Source: Acholeplasma laidlawii
GTDB taxonomy: Bacteria; Bacillota_I; Bacilli_A; Acholeplasmatales; Acholeplasmataceae
DNA: 60,588 nt
Reading direction: 5' to 3'
Assembly (NCBI RefSeq): GCF_015709225.1
Contig: NZ_JADNRS010000042.1
Location: 1-60,588, forward strand
The notes beneath the pieces were generated by a model. That model was not told where the DNA came from. It made no database searches and worked only from the letters and a program-made list of their open reading frames with translations. Position numbers and translations under genes: made by a program. Each line of letters opens with the position of its first letter. The first letter of the stretch is position 1. Shown here piece by piece: positions 34,462-42,755 of this stretch.

Positions 34462-34476
34462 GTATAATTATTATAC
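34462..34476. promoter_or_regulatory. Divergent promoter palindrome between gpx and the AgrA-like gene
   Basis: The 15-bp perfect palindrome GTATAATTATTATAC contains TATAAT on both strands, one for each direction. It can be two overlapping -10 boxes, or an operator shared by both transcripts. No good -35 is seen on either side, suggesting an activator. Confidence 0.6.
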
Positions 34477-34499
34477 GAACCACATCTATGGGGGATGCC

Positions 34500-35231
34500 A
34501 TGATTTCTATAGCTATATGTGATAATGAGCAAATATTTTTAGATCATTATCAATCAAAACTTGAATCTATTGCAAGAAAACTTCCAATCGATTTAGATAT
34601 TCACCGCTTTCATAGCGGTGAAGCTTTACTGTTTCACTTAGAGGATCGCCCTAACCAATTTCAAATTATCTATTTAGATATTGTTATGGGCGGTATCAAC
34701 GGTATTGAAACAGCTTTGAGGATTCGTAAATTAAACAGTGCCGTTAAAATTATTTTCTTAACTTCTTCTACAGATTATGTATTTAATGCATTTGATGCAA
34801 ATGCATCTCATTACTTAATTAAAGATTTACATGATGATAAATTTGATGATGTATTTATAAATGTTTATAATCAAGTTAAATCACATAACAGTGAACCTTT
34901 ATTTTCCATTACAACCAAACAAGAAAATTATTTAATACCTTTTAGTGAGATTGCTTATTTTGAAAGTTATAAGCGATTCGTTATTTGTCATAAATCAAAC
35001 AAAGAACGCATAGAGTATTATTATAAGATTAGTGACTTAGTAACAGAACTTGAAGATAAACCTTTCATTCTGATTCACCGTTCATTTTTAGTGAATATGC
35101 AATATATTTTAAAACTTTCTAAGACAGATGTTTATTTAAAAAATGGTGTTGTGCTTCCTGTTTCTAGGAACAATTATGAAGTAGTCAAAGATAAACTGTT
35201 TAACTATAACAACCAAAATCGTTTGAAATGA
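34500..35231 (+). CDS. LytTR response regulator, AgrA/ComE type
   Basis: This 243-residue response regulator has a receiver domain with acidic pocket CDNEQIF and phosphoacceptor Asp in YLDIVMGGINGIE, followed by a LytTR DNA-binding domain (ETKQENYLIPFSEIAYFES to SRNNYEVVKDKL). AgrA-type regulators bind direct repeats in promoters. I prefer ATG 34500, preceded by GGGGGAT, over the ATG four codons earlier. It lies 12 nt before its kinase gene. Both genes face the origin, against the trend here. Confidence 0.92.
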   Translation: MISIAICDNEQIFLDHYQSKLESIARKLPIDLDIHRFHSGEALLFHLEDRPNQFQIIYLDIVMGGINGIETALRIRKLNSAVKIIFLTSSTDYVFNAFDANASHYLIKDLHDDKFDDVFINVYNQVKSHNSEPLFSITTKQENYLIPFSEIAYFESYKRFVICHKSNKERIEYYYKISDLVTELEDKPFILIHRSFLVNMQYILKLSKTDVYLKNGVVLPVSRNNYEVVKDKLFNYNNQNRLK

Positions 35232-35243
35232 AGGTAGACTATC

Positions 35244-36578
35244 ATGGATATACTTAATATTAGTTTTGCTATTTTAATATCCAGCGTTTTTTCATATTTT
35301 TATATCAGAATATATTCAAAATATTTTGTTTTGAGAGCGCACTATTATATCGGTTTTATTATATTCTTACTTACGATACTTATTCAATTCGTCACCGTCT
35401 TACCATTTGGATTAAGTGTCGGCTATTTAGGTTTATTATCTTTCATAACTTACCCACTCGCCTTATCACTGGTCTATAAAACAAACATCTTTAATATAAC
35501 TTTTTTATCCTTAAATGCAATCCTTAAAATCTATGTAGACTTTATATTCTTTTCAAGTTTATTTGCTCTTATTGAGCAAAATCAGTTAACACTTACCTGG
35601 ATATATAGTTCTAATTATTATCATTTAAGCCAAGCACTTGCATATACTGTTTCCTTAATTTTGCTACTTCTTTTTGATGCTAAACTTTTATCTGATAAAC
35701 TTAAAGACTTCTTTTCTCAACGTAGTAACTTATTACTCATTATATCTATTCAAGTAATTTTAATAATCAATCTAATTTGGATGAGTGCAACCACCGAAGT
35801 GCTTCCATTTAGATGGTATAACATTATCTTATTATTACTTGCATTTAGTGTAGAGGGTATCTATCTACTACTTAGATTGTTTACCGCTAACTCTACTTAC
35901 TTTAGTGTGTTTAAGACACATACGGATACTTTAAGGAAACAACTAAGCTATCAACTAGATCACTATAAAGTCTTTGAAACCCAAACTCAAGAACTACTAC
36001 GCTTTAAGCATGACTATAATAAAGTCTTAAACTCTATTGCCACTCTAGCTGATAGAGGCGACCTGGATTCCATTAAACATATTGTAAGTGACTCTAATAT
36101 GGAACTTGATAGTCTTCAAATTAACTATAATAAATATTCAAATAATCTCGTATATGATGCACTCTTAAATGACTATAGAAAGCGATTTGTAGCTATTGGA
36201 GCAAATTTTGAATCGATTTTCTATATTAACTTTAATTTAGACATTTCGGAAATAAATATGATTAAGCTATTTTATAATGTTTTAGAAAATGCTTATGAAG
36301 CCTTACTACACGTGGAAGATGCATCCAAGCGTTTAATCAAGATAGATAGTGAACGCATGGATGCATACATTAAAGTATCTTTTGTTAATACTATGAACGC
36401 TAAATTTTCTAGTCTTAACCTAAAATCGACAAAAGCTGATAAACTCCAACATGGCTTTGGTGCTTCTATCATTGATAAGATTTTGATTCAATATAACGGT
36501 TTTTCAAATCGCTACACTACAAGTGATAATGGTGTAGATTATTATCACTTAGAGATATTCTTACCAGTTATGAACTAA
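35244..36578 (+). CDS. AgrC-like sensor histidine kinase (GHKL type)
   Basis: The 444-residue sensor has six or seven transmembrane helices in the first 215 residues, a linker, then a dimerisation/phosphorylation region with the histidine in LRFKHDYNKVLNSIATL. An ATP-binding domain follows: NVLENAYEALLHVED is the N box and HGFGASIIDKI the G box. This is the AgrC/ComD layout, whose known members sense secreted peptides. No AgrB peptidase or AgrD precursor gene is seen nearby, so the signal is unknown. The gene ends 2 nt before the convergent DUF1295 gene. Confidence 0.9.
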   Translation: MDILNISFAILISSVFSYFYIRIYSKYFVLRAHYYIGFIIFLLTILIQFVTVLPFGLSVGYLGLLSFITYPLALSLVYKTNIFNITFLSLNAILKIYVDFIFFSSLFALIEQNQLTLTWIYSSNYYHLSQALAYTVSLILLLLFDAKLLSDKLKDFFSQRSNLLLIISIQVILIINLIWMSATTEVLPFRWYNIILLLLAFSVEGIYLLLRLFTANSTYFSVFKTHTDTLRKQLSYQLDHYKVFETQTQELLRFKHDYNKVLNSIATLADRGDLDSIKHIVSDSNMELDSLQINYNKYSNNLVYDALLNDYRKRFVAIGANFESIFYINFNLDISEINMIKLFYNVLENAYEALLHVEDASKRLIKIDSERMDAYIKVSFVNTMNAKFSSLNLKSTKADKLQHGFGASIIDKILIQYNGFSNRYTTSDNGVDYYHLEIFLPVMN

Positions 36579-36580
36579 GC

Positions 36581-37363
36581 TCATTTTTTAGGTGGTAGTG
36601 GGAAGAAGATTGATGTTTTACTTGCGTATGCTTGATATGCCAAATTCGTTTTATATTTCTTTTCAAGTAATGGAACACCTGTTACATAAAGTAATAAATA
36701 TGTAATAATTAACGGACTTATAAGTCCTATAAAACTTATAATATTCATTGTTCCTAATGTAGCAATACCAATTCCCCACCATAGGGTAGCTTCCCCAAAA
36801 TAATTAGGGTGTCTGGAAAACTTCCAGACATTATTTTGCATAATTTTCCCTTTATTTGAAGGATCTTTTTTAAATTTTTGTAGTGAGTGATCTGCAAGAA
36901 CTTCAAAGATAAAGCCAATAAAGAATATCATAGAACCAAGGGATATAAGTATAATACTTACTATATCAAATGTCTTATTGGATATTAAATTTGTCAAGAT
37001 GATTGGTAATGCTATGATATAACTAAATATGGACTGTGTCAAGAAAACATATAATAAGGCTTTTAACTTTACATGTGTTTTCCATCTTTTTCTAAAGTTT
37101 TGATATCTAAAATCTTCTTCTTTGTTAAAGTTTCTTTTAAATAGATATAAAGATAACCTTAAGCCCCAAATAATTGTTAGTCCTGTAACAATTAAGCCTG
37201 TGATCGTATATTGATCACCAAGTATGAGTGAAGATACTGCACTTACTACGATTCCCATTCCCCAAGCTACATCTACTAAGCCGTTATTCTTTTTAATTTG
37301 GGCAATGACATACCAAATTAGAAAGTATGCTAGTAAGATAAGATAAATATATAAATAATTCAT
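36581..37363 (-). CDS. DUF1295 family membrane protein (steroid 5-alpha-reductase-like)
   Basis: The 260-residue protein has about seven helices. It has the DUF1295 signature KNNGLVDVAWGMGIVVSAV near residue 25, LRLSLYLFKRN, and the methyltransferase/reductase-like C-terminal block WKFSRHPNYFGEATLWWGIG, followed by GVPLLEKKY. The family shares its fold with steroid 5-alpha-reductases and isoprenylcysteine methyltransferases and probably reduces or methylates membrane lipids; no specific reaction is established that I know of. Its start overlaps the stop of the FakA-FakB fusion. Confidence 0.88.
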   Translation of the reverse strand: MNYLYIYLILLAYFLIWYVIAQIKKNNGLVDVAWGMGIVVSAVSSLILGDQYTITGLIVTGLTIIWGLRLSLYLFKRNFNKEEDFRYQNFRKRWKTHVKLKALLYVFLTQSIFSYIIALPIILTNLISNKTFDIVSIILISLGSMIFFIGFIFEVLADHSLQKFKKDPSNKGKIMQNNVWKFSRHPNYFGEATLWWGIGIATLGTMNIISFIGLISPLIITYLLLYVTGVPLLEKKYKTNLAYQAYASKTSIFFPLPPKK

Positions 37364-39135
37364 TATAAATCCTTTCTAATAAATCCAATTGCTATAGAGT
37401 TTAACCCTGAGTTCATAGCAATAATAGATGATATTTCCCCTACATATACCGGTGCTTTACCGATCTTTTTAATAATTTGTGTCTTTATCTTTTCTGCTAG
37501 TTTTAAATTAGATACATGAACAATTGCGTAATTTTCAATACCTGATGTCTTGTGTATGCGATCTACCATGTTAACAAGTTTATTAATATTACGTTTTTGA
37601 CCAATCGTTTTTGATAATACAACACCTTCACCCGCATCATTAATAGATACAATAGGTTTTAGTTTTAATAACTTACCTAAAGTCCCCAGGCTCTTTTTGA
37701 TTCTACCACTTCGTACCATGTTATCTAAGGTATCTACGTGAACCAATATTTTAGTATTTTTAACTAATTTATTTACTTTTAATTTGATGTCTTCAAAAGG
37801 CATTTTTTGTTCAATCATTTTAGCAACTTCATAAACAATCAAACCTTCTGAGACGCTATTTTGTTTGGTATCGATGAGTAATACATCTTTATCTTTATAA
37901 CCTTCAAGAGCTTTGGTAAATAAGTTATGTATACCACTCATTTTTGAAGATACGGTTAAGATGATTAATTTTTTATAGTGTTTTAATAAAAAATTAATCT
38001 GCGCATCGATTGCTTTAAAACTCGGTGTAAATGATGTAGGAAACTTTTCATGCTTACTGATGTAGTGGAAGAGTTGGTGGTTATTAATTGTTAATTTATC
38101 GTAATAGACTATATCATTAAAGTTGATACCAATTGGATAGACATGTATAGGGTGACTATCAACAAATATTTTAGGTAGATCAGCAATTGAATCAGTTAGT
38201 ATACAAATCTCATTATCCTTTGCCTGCGTAGCTTGGTATTGTTTTCTCATATCATCTACTTTTGATTCTAAGATTTGTCCAAGATGACTTAATTTTTCTA
38301 CGATGATCTCAGGGTGATTGGTGTGTAAGTGTACACGTTTAAGTCGCTTAGTTTCTCCAATTACTAATGAATCCCCTAATTGATCAAGTAGTTCTTTTAA
38401 TGTGTGCTTATCCGTTGTTGTTTGAAGTAGTACCTCTGTACAATAACGATAAGTAATATCCATATGATCATGTTCAATGGTTTCAGGTTCTTCAAAACTT
38501 ATTGATGGTTCTATAACATCCTGTGTAACTCTATTAGTAATGCTTTGTAGAAAGCCTTCTACAAAGAGAGTAAACCCAAGTGCCCCTGCATCTACTACAC
38601 CAAATGTTTTTAGAACTTCAAGTTCTAACTTTGTTTGTTCAAGTGCCATGTTAAGTTCTTGGATGATATAGTCTACATATGCTTCTATATTATCAATTGG
38701 TTGTTTAGTGTTTTTTAGTGTTTCACTTAGCTTACGCATCAACGTTACCATAGTGCCCTCAACTGGTTCATTTATGGCCTTGTATGCATGTATCACACCG
38801 GATTCAATTCTTCTAATAAATTCAGGATAATCTATAGTTTGATGAGCCTTTGTAAGACCATATAGAAATTGAGAAAAGATTAAACCTGAGTTTCCACGTG
38901 ACCCGATTAGTGCAGCATCTGCTAAGGATTCCAGTGTTTCATCAATGGTGTTACCCAATTTAGTCTGTTCAATGATTGATTTCATTAAAGCACTTAAATT
39001 ATTTCCTGTATCTTGATCTTGGACGGGAAATACATTTAATTGATTTAATGTATCCTTTTTTTCTATTACTCTTTTAGCACCCTGAATTAAAGCATCATAC
39101 ATACTTTTATTTTCAATCATTTGAAATTCATTCAT
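37363..39135 (-). CDS. FakA-FakB fusion: DAK2 fatty acid kinase domain plus DegV fatty acid binding domain
   Basis: This 590-residue protein combines two normally separate partners. Residues 1-200 form the DAK2 kinase domain, with metal-binding NVFPVQDQDTGNNL and GSRGNSGLIFSQFL. Residues 220-310 match the FakA middle domain (ITYRYCTEVLLQT). Residues 315-590 form a DegV/FakB domain (ICILTDSIADLP, FPTSFTPS, ILTVSSKMSGIHN, NMVRSGRIKKSLG). FakB presents exogenous fatty acids to FakA for phosphorylation to acyl phosphate, which feeds phospholipid synthesis. Fusion would let one protein do both. It overlaps DUF2177 by 4 bp and DUF1295 by 1 bp. Confidence 0.85.
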   Translation of the reverse strand: MNEFQMIENKSMYDALIQGAKRVIEKKDTLNQLNVFPVQDQDTGNNLSALMKSIIEQTKLGNTIDETLESLADAALIGSRGNSGLIFSQFLYGLTKAHQTIDYPEFIRRIESGVIHAYKAINEPVEGTMVTLMRKLSETLKNTKQPIDNIEAYVDYIIQELNMALEQTKLELEVLKTFGVVDAGALGFTLFVEGFLQSITNRVTQDVIEPSISFEEPETIEHDHMDITYRYCTEVLLQTTTDKHTLKELLDQLGDSLVIGETKRLKRVHLHTNHPEIIVEKLSHLGQILESKVDDMRKQYQATQAKDNEICILTDSIADLPKIFVDSHPIHVYPIGINFNDIVYYDKLTINNHQLFHYISKHEKFPTSFTPSFKAIDAQINFLLKHYKKLIILTVSSKMSGIHNLFTKALEGYKDKDVLLIDTKQNSVSEGLIVYEVAKMIEQKMPFEDIKLKVNKLVKNTKILVHVDTLDNMVRSGRIKKSLGTLGKLLKLKPIVSINDAGEGVVLSKTIGQKRNINKLVNMVDRIHKTSGIENYAIVHVSNLKLAEKIKTQIIKKIGKAPVYVGEISSIIAMNSGLNSIAIGFIRKDL

Positions 39136-39539
39136 TTTTCGAAGAACCTCCTATATACAACATAGGTTATTATACTTGTTACTAAAGTTAGGGATGTCCC
39201 CCAAATTAAGTCAATGACAACAATAAGTAGTGGGAAGTCTTTCATAGTGGCATAGTTAGTTAAATCGTATGCTCCGTATGTAGCAAACCCATAAATGAGT
39301 GCGTAAATTATAGTTTTTTTAATTGATTTTTCTTTAATTCCAGGTTTTAATACGAGTACGAGTAGCCCTATAACAAATGCTATATAGAATATAACTGCAG
39401 GAACTAGTTTAAACTCATTACTAATTAAATGACCTAACTCTTCTTTGTATAGGTCTTTTGAAAGTACACCTAACCAGAGTAAATCAATTAATAAAAAGAC
39501 GATAGTTGCAATAATAAATAAAATAACATTCTTTTTCAT
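39132..39539 (-). CDS. DUF2177 family membrane protein
   Basis: This 135-residue protein has four helices and matches the DUF2177 family: LIDLLWLGVLSKDLYKEELG in the first helix, FYIAFVIGLLVLVLKPGI, GFATYGAYDLTNYATMKDFP and LIWGTSLTL. In many proteobacteria this family lies near DUF1295, cyclopropane fatty acid synthase and photolyase genes that respond to light or singlet oxygen (from memory). Its activity is unknown. It is first in the DUF2177-FakAB-DUF1295 operon, with ribosome binding site AAAGGAGT. Confidence 0.87.
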   Translation of the reverse strand: MKKNVILFIIATIVFLLIDLLWLGVLSKDLYKEELGHLISNEFKLVPAVIFYIAFVIGLLVLVLKPGIKEKSIKKTIIYALIYGFATYGAYDLTNYATMKDFPLLIVVIDLIWGTSLTLVTSIITYVVYRRFFEK

Positions 39540-39568
39540 TTAGACACTCCTTTTCATTACTTGACTAA

Positions 39569-39574
39569 AGTATA
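39569..39574 (-). promoter_or_regulatory. -10 box of the DUF2177 operon
   Basis: TATACT on the minus strand lies 29 nt before the DUF2177 start. There is no -35 resembling TTGACA at any normal spacing. Together with the inverted repeat just upstream this suggests an activator-dependent promoter. Confidence 0.5.
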
Positions 39575-39603
39575 CGCCTTTTGATTAAATAAATTTTCTT
39601 GAT

Positions 39604-39629
39604 GTTACAAAATGTCGTTTTTTTGTAAC
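39604..39629. promoter_or_regulatory. Inverted repeat upstream of the DUF2177 operon, operator candidate
   Basis: Nine-base arms GTTACAAAA (39604-39612) and TTTTGTAAC (39621-39629) are separated by 8 nt. It lies about 30 bp upstream of the -10, an activator-binding position. It has no T tract in the useful place, so it is not a terminator. Confidence 0.5.
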
Positions 39630-39634
39630 CAAAT

Positions 39635-39667
39635 GTAAAAAAAGACCACTTCATGAAGTGATCTTTA
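39635..39667 (-). terminator. Terminator of the asnS-photolyase transcript
   Basis: Minus-strand AAGATCACTTC pairs with GAAGTGGTCTT (one G-U pair) and is followed by seven T. The photolyase stop lies at its upstream edge. Confidence 0.8.
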
Positions 39668-41041
39668 TAGTTTATTAACATATTCTAGGTAAGATTTCAT
39701 ATCGAATTTTCGAATTAAACCCTGTTCATTCATGTATCTTAATTTACCAAATATAGCACGTTCTTGCCAAGCTCTATCATGTTTACCAAAATTCCATGCA
39801 ATATTACCATAAGAGTTTGGATTTCTTCCATCGATAAAATATTTATTATTTAAGTGGACAATGATTTGGTAGGCATCTTTCATAGATCCTGACCATTCCA
39901 TAATTTTTTTTGCCCAATACATTCTTAAGTAGTTAGCCATAAAGCCTGTAATACGTGCTTCTTTCATAGCTGCATTAAAATAAATATCATGAGTTTTACT
40001 AAATTCTATCTCATCTAAACTATAGATATGATTTCTTATGTCTTTATCATGCTCATGCATCGTTTCATATGCCCAAGCTTCTGTCATATATTCAAATCTA
40101 TCATAATCTTTAATATAAGTAACAAAGTTATATGCAAGAGATCTTCTAACCACTAATTGTTCGATAAAGCCTTCTGACATTTCAGGGTAGAGTTTATAGT
40201 ATGGATGATCGTAAAGCATACGTAATATTTCTTGATCAGATACTTGTCCGAATTGTAGATACATCGACATATAAGGTTGTATATGTAGTGCAGGATCAGA
40301 TCTTTTATCATAATCTTTAAGCAGTTGGTTAAAGAAGTATTCTAAATGTTTATAGGCTTCTTTTCTACCACCTTTAAATTTATGATAGGGTTTAACACTT
40401 ATATCAATTGGTAGTTTATTCACTATATCCGCTATATTTGAAAGATTTAGTGGTTCGTGAATTTGGATTTTTGATAAATTATCTAATCTAGATAATTCTT
40501 TATAATCCATATATTGATGTAATTTTTCCATCACTTTGGATCTAATTACATAGGCACCATAAGCAGCTTTTGGATATAATGCTTCAACTGGGATAATAAG
40601 ATCAGACTCTACTTGAATAATGTCTATGACATATGTATCCTTTATGATTTTATAGACTTCATTTCTCATATGTCTTTGGGGTTTTAAATATCCTCTATCC
40701 ATAATGATGGTATCCACATCTTCTAAATAAGGTTTGATATTATCTGTTAGTTTCCCAATACTAAGCTCAAAGTGAATGTTTTCTTTACAACAATCTTCCT
40801 GAATTTCTTTTAGTCCTTCTAGCATAAATGTATAGTGTCTAAGGTTTGCTTCTGGGTAGTTTGGTAGTATATTAAACCATACAATTAATGGTAGTCTCTT
40901 CTTATTAGCAAGTTCTATGGCATAATTTAAGGCATGGTTATACTGGATGCGCATCGATTGCTGCATCCAGTATAAAATGAACTTACCCTTATTTTTTGTG
41001 TTATGTTCTAAAATCTGTTTAACTCTATCATTGTGTATCAT
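39665..41041 (-). CDS. Class II CPD photolyase
   Basis: This 458-residue FAD enzyme uses blue light to split cyclobutane pyrimidine dimers. The N-terminal Rossmann-like domain begins FILYWMQQSMRIQYNHALNY, the class II pattern. The FAD-binding C-terminal region holds RSLAYNFVTYI, LRMYWAKKIMEWS, and the very typical DGRNPNSYGNIAWNFGKHD followed by WQERAIFGKLRYM. Class II enzymes are less common in bacteria than class I. The gene starts 8 nt after asnS, with no good ribosome binding site, so expression may depend on coupling. Confidence 0.93.
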   Translation of the reverse strand: MIHNDRVKQILEHNTKNKGKFILYWMQQSMRIQYNHALNYAIELANKKRLPLIVWFNILPNYPEANLRHYTFMLEGLKEIQEDCCKENIHFELSIGKLTDNIKPYLEDVDTIIMDRGYLKPQRHMRNEVYKIIKDTYVIDIIQVESDLIIPVEALYPKAAYGAYVIRSKVMEKLHQYMDYKELSRLDNLSKIQIHEPLNLSNIADIVNKLPIDISVKPYHKFKGGRKEAYKHLEYFFNQLLKDYDKRSDPALHIQPYMSMYLQFGQVSDQEILRMLYDHPYYKLYPEMSEGFIEQLVVRRSLAYNFVTYIKDYDRFEYMTEAWAYETMHEHDKDIRNHIYSLDEIEFSKTHDIYFNAAMKEARITGFMANYLRMYWAKKIMEWSGSMKDAYQIIVHLNNKYFIDGRNPNSYGNIAWNFGKHDRAWQERAIFGKLRYMNEQGLIRKFDMKSYLEYVNKL

Positions 41042-41049
41042 AGTTTTAA

Positions 41050-42441
41050 TTAAAATAATATATTTTTAGGTGTTCTAGGGAATGGTATAACATCTCTAAT
41101 ATTTTCTACACCAGTTACATAGATTAAGTATCTTTCAAAGCCTAATCCAAAACCAGATGTTTGAACACCGCCATAACGTCTAAGGTCTAAATACCAATCA
41201 AGATCTTTAATGGGTACATGCATCTCTTCCATACGTTTAAGTAAAACATCTAATCTTTCTTCTCTTTGAGATCCGCCCACTAATTCACCTGAACCAGGTA
41301 CTAATAGGTCTACTGCAGCAACCGTTTTTTGATCATCATTTAATCTCATATAAAATGCTTTAATATCTTTTGGCCAGTCTGTTACAAACACCGGACCATG
41401 AAATGCTTTTTCTGTTAGATATCTTTCATGTTCTTTGGCTAAGTCTTCACCATGTTTTGGTTGATTTTCAAATTTATGGTTTGACTTTATTAAGATATTA
41501 ATAGCTTCTTCATGTGTAATACGTTTAAATGATGAGTTTAGAAGATCATCTAGTTTCTTTAATAAGCCCTTTTCTACAAATTTATCAAAGAATTGCATTT
41601 CTTCTTTTGCATGTTCTAGGACATAAGATGTAACATATTTCACCATACGTTCAATAAGTTCCATATTGTCATTTAAGTCTGCAAAAGCAATCTCTGGTTC
41701 AATCATCCAAAACTCTGATGCATGGGTTGTAGTATTAGAGTTTTCCGCTCTAAATGTTGGACCAAAGGTATAGATATTTCTAAATGCGTGAGCATAAGCT
41801 TCACCTTCTAATTGTCCTGTAACGGTTAGGTTAGCTTCTCTGCCAAAAAAATCTTTACTATAATCAATTGTTGAGTCTTCATTTCTAGGCGGTTTATTTA
41901 TGTCTAGTGTAGTTACTTTAAACATGGCTCCTGCACCTTCACCATCGTTTGCAGTTAAAATCGGTGTATGTACATAGACAAAATCTTGTTCTTGGAAGAA
42001 TTTATGAATGGCGTAAGCCGCAATACTCCTAACTCTAAAAACTGCAGAGAATAAATTTGTTCTTGGGCGAAGATGTGCAACTTCTCTTAAAAATTCTCTT
42101 GTATGGCGTTTTGGTTGGATTGGATAGTTTTCACCTGCATCCCCTAATAGTTTCACTTCTAGTGCTTTAATTTCAAATGGCTGGCTTCTATCTGGTGTTA
42201 AAACAAGTGTACCTACAACTTCAATAGAAGCGCCCACAGATAAACGTGTCACTGCATCAAAATCTTTAGTTGTCGCTCTTTCATATACCACTTGAATGTT
42301 TTCAAAAAAACTACCGTCATTTAAGTTAATAAACCCAAATTCTTTTTGATCGCGGTGGTTTCTAATCCACCCATTTAATATAACTTCTTGATCTGCATAT
42401 TGTGCAGGATTTTTATATATTGTTCTAATTGTTAAATCCAT
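41050..42441 (-). CDS. asnS: Asparaginyl-tRNA synthetase
   Basis: This 463-residue class IIb synthetase has an N-terminal OB-fold ([20 protein letters not shown]), motif 2 in [20 protein letters not shown] (residue-specific for Asn rather than Asp) and motif 3 [15 protein letters not shown]. The sequence is of the AsnS rather than AspS group. A T-box leader with an AAC specifier codon precedes it. Ribosome binding site AAAGGAG. Confidence 0.97.
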   Translation of the reverse strand: MDLTIRTIYKNPAQYADQEVILNGWIRNHRDQKEFGFINLNDGSFFENIQVVYERATTKDFDAVTRLSVGASIEVVGTLVLTPDRSQPFEIKALEVKLLGDAGENYPIQPKRHTREFLREVAHLRPRTNLFSAVFRVRSIAAYAIHKFFQEQDFVYVHTPILTANDGEGAGAMFKVTTLDINKPPRNEDSTIDYSKDFFGREANLTVTGQLEGEAYAHAFRNIYTFGPTFRAENSNTTTHASEFWMIEPEIAFADLNDNMELIERMVKYVTSYVLEHAKEEMQFFDKFVEKGLLKKLDDLLNSSFKRITHEEAINILIKSNHKFENQPKHGEDLAKEHERYLTEKAFHGPVFVTDWPKDIKAFYMRLNDDQKTVAAVDLLVPGSGELVGGSQREERLDVLLKRMEEMHVPIKDLDWYLDLRRYGGVQTSGFGLGFERYLIYVTGVENIRDVIPFPRTPKNILF

Positions 42442-42453
42442 AAGTTTTCTCCT

Positions 42454-42722
42454 TTTATAATAATAAAGTCCTTAGACTAAAATTTAGTCTAAGGACGATT
42501 AATCGCGGTACCACCTTAGTTCTAGATCAAGAAACTTAATCTAGCGCTCATTTTGCTTATATAACGGATAAGCAATCCGTACAGTTCTACTAACATTTAC
42601 ATGTGTTCTTCTGTCTCTAAAAAGTGTTATTTCAAATCAGCATATGTGTTAATTTTCACCAACCATTAACTCTCTTAAACATATCGTCTGTTTTACTCTT
42701 CTTTTTTATGATGTATATGAAG
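42454..42722 (-). promoter_or_regulatory. T-box riboswitch controlling asnS (specifier AAC)
   Basis: On the minus strand the leader has the conserved T-box TGGTACCGCG (42504-42513), whose UGGN pairs with the tRNA acceptor end. A Stem I shows the AGAGAGT and GGTGAAA elements and the specifier codon AAC at 42626-42628, for tRNA-Asn. A terminator follows the T-box. Uncharged tRNA-Asn would stabilise the antiterminator and allow asnS-photolyase transcription. Confidence 0.93.
42460..42496 (-). terminator. T-box terminator hairpin
   Basis: Arms GTCCTTAGACTAA (42468-42480) and TTAGTCTAAGGAC (42484-42496) form a 13-bp stem. The following T tract is interrupted by A (TTTATTATT). Its upstream arm can also pair in the antiterminator. 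Confidence 0.85.
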
Positions 42723-42733
42723 TTTATATTACT

Positions 42734-42739
42734 ATTGTA
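42734..42739 (-). promoter_or_regulatory. -10 box of the asnS T-box transcript
   Basis: TACAAT on the minus strand precedes the T-box leader by about ten bases. The -35 is not clear. Confidence 0.5.
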
Positions 42740-42755
42740 TCACTAATTTATAAAA

